Source of the DNA: Verrucomicrobiota bacterium | GTDB lineage: Bacteria > Verrucomicrobiota > Verrucomicrobiia > Limisphaerales > UBA1100 | DNA length: 5,135 bases | Reading direction: 5' to 3' | Assembly (NCBI GenBank): GCA_028872685.1 | Contig: JAPKEI010000216.1 | Span: forward strand, 1 to 5,135 | In this document: positions 1 to 5,135 of the stretch, in pieces | Position numbering within the stretch: the stretch's first letter is position 1 | Layout: each line of letters opens with the position of its first letter | Notes under the pieces: model-generated | Databases searched by the model: none | Told to the model about the DNA's origin: nothing | The model's input: the letters and a program-made list of their open reading frames with translations, nothing else | Made by a program: the position numbers and the translations under genes

Positions 1-233
1 CCGCCATCCTCAAACTCATCGCTGCCAAAGACGCGTCGCCCCACAACGCCCCGCTGACCATCACCATCACGCCCGAAGGCAAATCCGCCACTCACGCGAC
101 CGTCGCCCTCACCAGCGCCAGCGTTAACAACGGAGTCCCCCAAGGCTTCCCCGACTTCATCATCCCCACCTCGCCACACCTCTGGCTCACTATGCTCCCG
201 CCTAAGCCGCCCGCGAAAAAGCCAAAACCTTGA
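1..233 (+). CDS. 3' end of an unidentified protein, probably secreted (partial)
   Basis: An open frame enters from the left edge (first full codon at base 3) and ends at TGA 231-233, giving 76 visible residues. The visible part has alternating beta-strand character (LTITITPEG, ATVALTSASV), then NNGVPQGFPDFIIP, then an LWLTMLPP segment and a Pro/Lys-rich tail (PPKPPAKKPKP). This resembles the C-terminal Ig-like or pre-peptidase-type tails of large secreted PVC-group proteins, but I cannot name the family and no catalytic motif is visible. About 60 of 76 codons end in G or C, much as in the last 53 codons of the 764-residue gene and unlike the rest of that gene. Its stop codon abuts a copied fragment of that gene's 3' end, so the native tail of this gene may have been altered by recombination. 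The coding call is moderately sure; the function is unknown. Confidence 0.6.
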   Translation, partial: AILKLIAAKDASPHNAPLTITITPEGKSATHATVALTSASVNNGVPQGFPDFIIPTSPHLWLTMLPPKPPAKKPKP

Positions 234-278
234 AATCAACTGCACGTTGAATGTGCTGAAGTAACCGTTTCTGTTCGG
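232..278 (+). repeat. Copy A of a 47-bp direct repeat (3' tail of the 764-residue gene)
   Basis: Bases 232-278 match 2736-2782 at 44 of 47 positions without gaps; the mismatches are at 247, 270 and 274. In the intact copy this stretch encodes the last ten residues EINCTVNVLK plus stop, the 3-base gap, and the final bases of trhO. Copy A still reads EINCTLNVLK followed by TAA at 262-264, but this frame is not joined to any upstream gene: the left gene ends at 231-233 in another frame. It is therefore a gene-tail remnant. Confidence 0.9.
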
Positions 279-425
279 CTCTTCCAAAAGAGAAATTTAT
301 TGACGCTGGCGGTCTTTGCAGCGGGCGAACTGAGGTTGCGCGCGCTGAAATCTCCGGTCAAGGGCACTCGAGTTTCGGCTGTTGATGCTGCGGCAAGTGT
401 CTCCGCGGTGAAAAAGAAAACGGGT
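268..425 (-). pseudogene. Decayed remnant of the 3' end of trhO
   Basis: This stretch runs collinearly with the 3' third of the intact trhO at 2772-3707. Bases 297-326 match 2844-2873 at 24 of 30 positions and read ARCKDRQRQ where intact TrhO has ARREERQRQ. Bases 404-411 match 3023-3030 exactly; around them the remnant reads FLF-HR where TrhO has FVFDHR (residues 223-228), in the same reading frame. Between these blocks the remnant reads RGDTC against TrhO RGTC, and AQPQF against LTPEL. About 43 bases are missing near 279-296 and further codons are missing after the HR. The original stop is lost (TTT at 268-270 instead of TTA), and a premature stop lies at 297-299. The N-terminal two thirds, including the rhodanese active site, are absent. 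Weak similarity may continue to about 449. This is probably a duplicate that has decayed, not a functional gene. Confidence 0.6.
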
Positions 426-430
426 CGTTA

Positions 431-458
431 TTGACACCTCCTGCTGCTTCCCCACAAT
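431..458 (+). promoter_or_regulatory. Candidate sigma-70-like promoter for the 764-residue gene
   Basis: A perfect TTGACA sits at 431-436, followed by a 16-base spacer and CACAAT (453-458), which matches TATAAT at 4 of 6 positions. Transcription would begin near 465, leaving a leader of only about 9 bases before the ATG at 474. No Shine-Dalgarno sequence is visible between 459 and 473. The weak -10 and the very short leader keep this tentative. Confidence 0.35.
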
Positions 459-473
459 CACCGCCGACCAATT

Positions 474-2768
474 ATGAAACGCATAACGCTTGTTCTTGCC
501 GCGCTCTTTTCCCTGCCTGCCTTTGCAGGCAAGTGGGATGAAATGAATTATGGACCTTTCCTGACCACATCACTTGAGGTGCGCGGATCAGGCATTGTTA
601 ATAAGGCCATAGCCATTCGGCTCGATGCTGGTGAAGGAGGTGTTTCCAAGGGGAATATTTTCATGATTTATGATACGGACCTAATGAATTGTGCAGCCGG
701 TTGGAGCGGAGGGTTCATCGACTGGCGCGGCATCGCTTTTGATGGTCGGCACGGTGCGCATGCTTCCATTCGTGGTGAGCAGACCTTTGCTAATCCAGTT
801 GGGCCCGGTTGGCGTGATCCTGCAGGCAAGTGGGAAGACAATGTGCGTGTTCGTGGACTGGACAAGAAACCTTACGGGCCACTTCCACGTGACTGGGCAC
901 ATTACAAGGGACTTTATGTGCAGGGGAATAAGGTTGTGCTTTCTTATACGGTTGGTTCACGTGGTATTTTTGAAATGCCTTCTTTGCATGGAAAGAATGT
1001 TTTCATTCGTAATCTTCATGTGGCACCGGGCACTAAAGAAATTGTGATGCAGGTTGCGCGTGGGGCCGGTGCGCAGCATCTGGATGGAAGTGGTCACATT
1101 GTTCTTGTGAAATCGGCAGGATCGGTTACGGCAACAAATTCTAACGCAAATGAACCAGTGATTGCGGCGGCAGTATTGGGAGATACGGGTTTGTGGGACC
1201 TGAAAGATGAGGGGAATCTGCGTCTACGTATTCCTGCATCCACTAAGGCCCAGAAATTGCGTGTCCTCATCTGGAGTGGCAAACGTGGAGAAGTGGCTGA
1301 TTTCTCCAAGGCGGTTGCAGCTGTGAAGGCTGAGAACGAGGCTCCCAACCTCATGAAGTTGACTGAAGGCGGCAAGGCCAAGTGGACAGAAACCGTTGAG
1401 ACTAAAATTCAGTCCGGTTTAGCGACCGGCCCCTACGCAACCGATACATTTATTTTACCCAATGAAAACCCATGGAAATCATGGATGCGCTTGGGTGGGT
1501 TTGATTTCTTCAAGGACAATCGTCGGGCGGCTGTTTGCACCTGGCAGGGGGATGTATGGATTGTAGAAGGTCTTGATCTACCTAAAGGGAAGCTCACTTG
1601 GCGCCGTATCGCTGCAGGTATGTTTCAGCCATTGGGATTGAAGATTGTGGATGAAACCATCTATGTCTGCTGTCGTGACCAGATCACGCGCCTGCACGAT
1701 ACCAATGATGATGGAGAGATAGATTTCTATGAGAATTTTAATAATGACCATCAGGTGACCGAGCACTTCCATGAGTTCGCCATGGATTTGCAGACCGATG
1801 ATGAAGGGAGCTTCTATTTTGCCAAGGCCGCTCGCCACGCGAAAGACGGGCTTGTGCCACACCACGGATCCATCATTAAGGTAAGTAAGGACGGCTCGAA
1901 GAGTTGGCGGGTTGCCAATGGGTTTCGTGCTCCCAATGGGGTGACGGTGAATGGAGATGGCACATTTTTTGCCAGCGACCAGGAAGGACATTGGACGCCG
2001 AAGAATAGGATTAATCTGATTAAGCAGGATGGGTTTTATGGCTACATGGGTTCCTATGTTCCGGGCCGTGATCCTGAGGATTATGATCCGCCGGTGGTAT
2101 GGATCCATAACAGTGTGGACCGTTCGCCCGCACAGCAATTATGGGTGAGGAGTGACAAGTGGGGGCCCTTGAAGGGTTCACTTATCAACCTGAGCTACGG
2201 GACTGGCCGACTATTTACCGTTCCCTATGAGATGGTGGATGGGGTGCCGCAGGGCGGGGTGAGTCGCCTGCCAATTGGTGAAACACCTACTGGAGTGATG
2301 CGTGGACGTTTTCATCCGGTGGATGGTCAGCTTTATGCCTGTGGTCTCTTTGGCTGGGCGGGCAACAAATCAAAGTCGGGCGGTTTCTACCGTTTTCGTT
2401 ACACGGGTAAGGCTCTTCATATTCCGGTAAAATATTCCGTCAGTAAGAAAGGTGTGAGTCTGACTTTTAGTGAAGCCTTGGATAAGGAGAGTGCGGCTGA
2501 TCCAGAGAGTTATGCGGCTGAAATGTGCAATTACCGCCGCACGCGTGGGTATGGATCGCGAGACTACTTGGTGAGCAATCCAGATAAGCAGGGACGGGAC
2601 AAGTTAGAAATCACCAAGGTCACCCTCGGCCCCGACGGCCGCACCGTGCTCCTCCAAATGCCCAAGCTACAGAAGTGCATGACGCTGCGCATCCAGTACA
2701 ACATCAAGGGCGCTAAGGGCAAAACTGTGAAGTCAGAAATCAACTGCACGGTGAATGTGCTGAAGTAA
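474..2768 (+). CDS. Exported DUF6797-type beta-propeller protein with C-terminal Ig-like domain
   Basis: The 764-residue protein starts with a clear signal peptide (MKRITLVLAALFSLPAFA, cleavage after Ala18), which supports the ATG at 474 despite no visible ribosome binding site. Residues ~20-285 resemble DUF6797: WDEMNYGPF, GGVSKG, GWSGGFIDWRGIAFDGRHG, FANPVGPGW and YGPLPRDWAHYKGLY. Residues ~330-645 form a beta-propeller of the type found in PVC-group 'membrane-bound dehydrogenase'-like proteins, with GFDFF, WQGDVW, GFRAPNGV (483-490), ASDQEGHW (500-507) and a final GGFYRFRYTGK. A canonical EF-hand-type calcium loop lies inside it at 409-420 (DTNDDGEIDFYE). Residues ~650-764 look like an Ig-like domain (VSLTFSEALD). 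No CxxCH haem motif is present, so this member lacks the cytochrome c domain often fused to such propellers. It is probably periplasmic or extracellular; the substrate is unknown. The last ~53 codons are much richer in G/C-ending codons than the rest. Its stop lies 3 bases from the convergent trhO stop. Confidence 0.85.
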   Translation: MKRITLVLAALFSLPAFAGKWDEMNYGPFLTTSLEVRGSGIVNKAIAIRLDAGEGGVSKGNIFMIYDTDLMNCAAGWSGGFIDWRGIAFDGRHGAHASIRGEQTFANPVGPGWRDPAGKWEDNVRVRGLDKKPYGPLPRDWAHYKGLYVQGNKVVLSYTVGSRGIFEMPSLHGKNVFIRNLHVAPGTKEIVMQVARGAGAQHLDGSGHIVLVKSAGSVTATNSNANEPVIAAAVLGDTGLWDLKDEGNLRLRIPASTKAQKLRVLIWSGKRGEVADFSKAVAAVKAENEAPNLMKLTEGGKAKWTETVETKIQSGLATGPYATDTFILPNENPWKSWMRLGGFDFFKDNRRAAVCTWQGDVWIVEGLDLPKGKLTWRRIAAGMFQPLGLKIVDETIYVCCRDQITRLHDTNDDGEIDFYENFNNDHQVTEHFHEFAMDLQTDDEGSFYFAKAARHAKDGLVPHHGSIIKVSKDGSKSWRVANGFRAPNGVTVNGDGTFFASDQEGHWTPKNRINLIKQDGFYGYMGSYVPGRDPEDYDPPVVWIHNSVDRSPAQQLWVRSDKWGPLKGSLINLSYGTGRLFTVPYEMVDGVPQGGVSRLPIGETPTGVMRGRFHPVDGQLYACGLFGWAGNKSKSGGFYRFRYTGKALHIPVKYSVSKKGVSLTFSEALDKESAADPESYAAEMCNYRRTRGYGSRDYLVSNPDKQGRDKLEITKVTLGPDGRTVLLQMPKLQKCMTLRIQYNIKGAKGKTVKSEINCTVNVLK
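514..531 (+). repeat. 7-bp perfect inverted repeat in the signal-peptide coding region
   Basis: TGCCTGC (514-520) and GCAGGCA (525-531) are perfect complements around a CTTT loop, about 40 bases after the start codon, over the codons for the signal-peptide cleavage region. An mRNA hairpin here is possible. It could equally be a by-product of the Leu-Pro-Ala-Phe-Ala-Gly-Lys coding sequence. Confidence 0.4.
524..538 (+). repeat. 15-bp direct repeat, copy 1
   Basis: TGCAGGCAAGTGGGA occurs at 524-538 and again at 821-835. Both copies lie in the 764-residue gene in the same frame and encode AGKW followed by acidic residues (AGKWDE, AGKWED). It may be coincidence or a short conversion tract. Confidence 0.6.
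821..835 (+). repeat. 15-bp direct repeat, copy 2
   Basis: This is an exact second copy of TGCAGGCAAGTGGGA from 524-538. It lies within the DUF6797-like region, in the segment reading DPAGKWED. Confidence 0.6.
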
Positions 2769-2782
2769 CCGTTACTGCTCGG
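2736..2782 (+). repeat. Copy B of the 47-bp direct repeat (intact convergent junction)
   Basis: This is the intact counterpart of 232-278. It spans the last ten codons and stop of the 764-residue gene, the 3-base gap, and the last bases of trhO on the opposite strand. Homology to the left copy continues, with gaps, into trhO as far as roughly 3045. Confidence 0.9.
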
Positions 2783-3707
2783 GATCTTCAGCAGCGGGAA
2801 TCAGTTGCCCGATGTGTTTTTCGCCGCGTTGGCGGGCGAGGGTTTGTTGGCGTTGGCGTTCTTCGCGGCGGGCTCGTAGTTCGGGGGTGAGGGCGTCGAT
2901 GCAGCGGGGGCAGCAGATTCCCGGTTCGTATGCGGGTGAAGCTAAATCCTCCGGCGTGAGCGGCCAACGGCAGCCGAAACAGATTTCACAGGTACCGCGC
3001 TCCAAGCCGTGCACAACGGTCACGCGGTGATCGAATACAAAACACTCGCCTTCCCACAAACTTTCTTCGGGCTTGGTTTCCTGTAAATATTTCAGGATGC
3101 CGCCTTGGAGGTGATAGACTTCCTCAAATCCTTCCTTGAGCAAATGCGCGGAGGCTTTTTCGCAACGGATGCCGCCGGTGCAAAACATCGCCACCTTTTG
3201 TTTTTTGGATTCGCTGAGATTTTTTTGCACGAACGTGTCCCATTCGCCGAAGGCGGCGGTGTTGGGATTTACAGCGTTTTTGAACGTGCCCAATTCCACT
3301 TCGTAATCATTCCGCGTATCGATCAGCAGCACCTCGGGATCACTGATGAGTTCGTTCCAGTCTTCGGGCGCAACGTATTTGCCGGCGGCCTTGTTGGGGT
3401 TTGCGGAAGGGTCTCCGAGCGTGACAATCTCCGGACGAATGATGAGGCGCAGCCGGTGGAAGGTTTCGCGTTCAGTTTTACATTCACGGTGCGGCATGTC
3501 GGCAAAGCGCGCATCGCTGCGGATGAACGCCAGCACCGCCGAGACACCGGCCTTTGATCCAGCGATGGTGGCGTTGAGGCCTTCAGTGGCGAGGATGATT
3601 GTGCCGAGGACAGCGTGCGTTTTACATTCGGCTTCCAGCCGCGTGCGGAACTCTTCGCAATCAGGCAGATCAACAAAGCGATAAAAGGTAGTGACGGTCT
3701 GCGTCAT
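2772..3707 (-). CDS. trhO: tRNA uridine(34) hydroxylase, rhodanese-like (TrhO/YceA, UPF0176)
   Basis: This 311-residue cytoplasmic protein belongs to the TrhO family, which in characterised bacteria makes 5-hydroxyuridine at the wobble position of certain tRNAs in an oxygen-dependent reaction. Residues ~1-95 form the N-terminal ferredoxin/acylphosphatase-like domain, with the family motif GTIILATEGLNATIAGS (35-51). The rhodanese domain follows (~115-215) with LLIDTRNDYE and the active-site loop CTGGIRCEKAS, where Cys176 is the expected catalytic cysteine and Cys182 the conserved second one. The C-terminal region carries a cysteine cluster (C240, C243, C246, C265, C266, C269) that may bind metal, then a basic helix RARREERQRQ. 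It is slightly shorter than E. coli TrhO (about 350) but complete. The ATG at 3707 is favoured by the MTQTVTTFYRF family N-terminus. The start lies 6 bases after the stop of the upstream propeller gene; a GAGG is present but only 1 base from the ATG, so translational coupling is likely. A decayed second copy of its 3' end lies at 268-425. Confidence 0.93.
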   Translation of the reverse strand: MTQTVTTFYRFVDLPDCEEFRTRLEAECKTHAVLGTIILATEGLNATIAGSKAGVSAVLAFIRSDARFADMPHRECKTERETFHRLRLIIRPEIVTLGDPSANPNKAAGKYVAPEDWNELISDPEVLLIDTRNDYEVELGTFKNAVNPNTAAFGEWDTFVQKNLSESKKQKVAMFCTGGIRCEKASAHLLKEGFEEVYHLQGGILKYLQETKPEESLWEGECFVFDHRVTVVHGLERGTCEICFGCRWPLTPEDLASPAYEPGICCPRCIDALTPELRARREERQRQQTLARQRGEKHIGQLIPAAEDPEQ

Positions 3708-3713
3708 GCCTCG

Positions 3714-5135
3714 TTAGTTTCGCTCAATTGTAAGGTTATCGATGTTCGGGCCGCTGGCCCCAGTGGACTCGAGGCGGATATCGTTTACTCCAGCCTTAAG
3801 CGAGACGGTTGTGGTGAGGGTTTTCCAATTTGTCCAGCTACCGGTGCTTGCGAAAGGAAGAGTCTTGATGATGACTTTCCCATTCACCTTGAGTTGTAGG
3901 GGGCGACTGCCGTCAGTCAAAGCATAGCGAAAAATTAGTGTATGCTTCCCAGCAGTTTTGGTTTGGATCAGCCAGTTGAGGTGTTCGCCGGAGGACGCTT
4001 GGAAATCAATATATCCTTTACCCGTATAGCCACCATTGTTTTTGGCCACACTGGGCCCGTTTCTCCCAGCTGTTTCGGCCTCAAAAATCTGTTTTGACTG
4101 TGTCAGTGCGTTGGGTTGCGCGACAATAATCTTACTAACCGGTTTAGCCTTAGGAATGCCGACCGTTAAATGAGGGGCCTTGTTGTCACCATTGGTGAGG
4201 CGATTGAGAGTGTAGCAGATAAAGGTGTTAAGCACGGGAGTTTTGTCCATCGCAGTGAGGTTTTTTAAATTCAGCTGGTAGACATAACCGGGATTAAGTT
4301 TCTCTAGATTAATGGAGACAGATTTGCCATCAGATGCGAGCTTGAGGTTCGTCACCTTGATGGGTTCCTTGCCAAGTTGAGGTGAGCCATAGCTTTGGTG
4401 GTACTTATAATAGTAACGCTGGAAAACAAAATTTTCCACGGCGGCACGCGCCAGTGGTTTGGTAAAGCTGAGTTTAAAGCCGGTTTGGGTTAGTTTCATG
4501 GCTGAAACACTCATTGGGGTTTTTCCGGTCCAAGTGATGCGCTGTAATCCGCTTCCACCCGCCCATGAGAGGTGGGTTTGGCCAACCCAAAGGCTTCCAT
4601 CCGGGGCAAAAACAAATCTGTGCATGCCACGGTGCAGACCGCCGTTATCAATAAAAGGTAGGCAAGCGCCTTGAGTTTCGCCGGCTACTTCGTCGACGAG
4701 CACGCGCATAATGCGGGGTTTATTCATCTCGCCCACGAGCAATTGGCCGGCGAAGGGGCCGAATTTTCCTCCGGAGGTATCGGTGAGCATCTGGGTGGGG
4801 CTATTAGCCATACTGCCTTGCGGGAAAAGCACCGATGCGCGGGTGCGCTTGGCATCAAACTCGGACGGGGGCACTTTGAGAGGGTTGCGGCCCTTTTCCC
4901 ATGAATCAGTCCAAGCCAGGCTTGCGGGATGCCCATGGAAGTTATTTTCCTTCACATGGAAAAGTTTGCTGGTGCCCAGCCAATCTCCCTGGTTGTCAGT
5001 GGCCCACAGTCGTCCTTGCGCATCAAAATTAACTCCGTTGGGGGAGCGAAAGCCGGAAGCGAAAGGGGTGGTCTTGCCATCGGGCGCAATTTTCATGATC
5101 CAGCCGCGATAAGGTGTGGCTGAATACATTCGGCC
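3714..5135 (-). CDS. Exported beta-propeller protein with Ig-like and CBM6/35-like C-terminal domains (partial, N-terminus off the window)
   Basis: The frame runs from the right edge to TAA at 3714-3716. An ATG occurs at 5127-5129, but codons for Gly-Arg precede it in frame and the protein opens inside a propeller blade, so the true start lies outside the window. Numbering from that Met, residues ~1-203 are the C-terminal half of a beta-propeller: GWIMKIAPDGK, GFRSPNGV (26-33), ATDNQGDW (43-50), GPFAGQLLVGE, FAPDGSLWVGQT and a closing LQRITWTGK. Residues ~205-312 are an Ig-like domain matching the tail of the 764-residue protein. A linker follows, and ~347-471 look like a CBM6/CBM35-type sandwich: IFEAETA, GGYTGKGYIDF, AGKHTLIFRYA, LKAGVNDIRL and PNIDNLTIER. 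The protein is probably secreted and may bind carbohydrate; any enzymatic activity is unknown. It is a paralogue of the 764-residue protein and probably co-transcribed with trhO. Confidence 0.82.
   Translation of the reverse strand, partial: GRMYSATPYRGWIMKIAPDGKTTPFASGFRSPNGVNFDAQGRLWATDNQGDWLGTSKLFHVKENNFHGHPASLAWTDSWEKGRNPLKVPPSEFDAKRTRASVLFPQGSMANSPTQMLTDTSGGKFGPFAGQLLVGEMNKPRIMRVLVDEVAGETQGACLPFIDNGGLHRGMHRFVFAPDGSLWVGQTHLSWAGGSGLQRITWTGKTPMSVSAMKLTQTGFKLSFTKPLARAAVENFVFQRYYYKYHQSYGSPQLGKEPIKVTNLKLASDGKSVSINLEKLNPGYVYQLNLKNLTAMDKTPVLNTFICYTLNRLTNGDNKAPHLTVGIPKAKPVSKIIVAQPNALTQSKQIFEAETAGRNGPSVAKNNGGYTGKGYIDFQASSGEHLNWLIQTKTAGKHTLIFRYALTDGSRPLQLKVNGKVIIKTLPFASTGSWTNWKTLTTTVSLKAGVNDIRLESTGASGPNIDNLTIERN

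Noticed and set aside
279..292. CTCTT-CCAA-AAGAG inverted repeat as a terminator for the left gene
   Set aside because: The stem is only 5 AT-rich base pairs and is followed by AAATTTATT rather than a T-run; too weak to call.
234..434. Frame of the left gene stays open for about 66 codons after its TGA, suggesting stop readthrough or selenocysteine
   Set aside because: The stretch is explained as decayed copies of other genes in other frames, the translated tail resembles nothing, and no recoding element is evident.
1578..2138. 186-codon open frame on the - strand inside the 764-residue gene
   Set aside because: It lies antisense to a strongly supported coding region, has no recognisable domain or start signal, and its composition is explained by the codons of the + strand gene.
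2775..2794. CTGCT...AGCAG inverted repeat at the convergent junction as a bidirectional terminator
   Set aside because: The stem is 5 bp with a 10-base loop and lacks an adjacent T-run on either strand; it lies in the trhO coding end.
3105..3557. 150-codon open frame on the + strand opposite trhO
   Set aside because: It is antisense to the conserved rhodanese domain and has no family signature; treated as a shadow.
5127..5129. ATG at the right edge as the true start of the propeller-CBM gene
   Set aside because: The frame continues upstream to the window edge, there is no signal peptide, and the protein would start inside a propeller blade.
1..5135. tRNA, rRNA, CRISPR array, insertion sequence or phage genes
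   Set aside because: Nothing in the sequence resembles these: no regularly spaced repeats, no transposase or integrase motifs, and no terminal inverted repeats.

Overview
The window looks like chromosomal DNA of a Verrucomicrobiota or Planctomycetota (PVC group) bacterium. The reason is the family content: a secreted DUF6797-type protein with a beta-propeller, a second secreted propeller protein ending in a carbohydrate-binding-like module, and the near absence of Shine-Dalgarno sites. The phylum is inferred from these families, not from a marker gene.

Layout. Bases 1-233 (+) are the 3' end of a gene that starts outside the window. Bases 234-473 hold no intact gene, but most of this stretch can be read as a decayed second copy of a junction that occurs intact near 2736-3045. 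A 764-residue exported protein follows at 474-2768 (+). It converges, with only 3 bases between stop codons, on trhO (2772-3707, -), which encodes the rhodanese-like tRNA uridine-34 hydroxylase. Upstream of trhO on the same strand, 6 bases away, is a second exported propeller protein (3714 to the right edge, -), whose N-terminus lies beyond the window.

The two propeller proteins are paralogues: they share a GFR[A/S]PNGV motif, the same propeller tail, and a C-terminal Ig-like domain. They flank trhO on both sides. They probably act outside the cytoplasm on carbohydrate or another environmental substrate, whereas TrhO acts on tRNA in the cytoplasm. The linkage therefore looks positional rather than functional.

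The most interesting signal is genomic history. The last 11 codons of the 764-residue gene plus the 3' end of trhO are present a second time at 232-~425. The gene-tail part is 44/47 identical and the trhO part is decayed, with deletions. The last ~53 codons of the 764-residue gene also have a clearly different codon bias from the rest of that gene. Together these suggest tandem duplication, deletion and/or recombination between paralogous loci. I see no new defence system, RNA gene, CRISPR array or mobile element.
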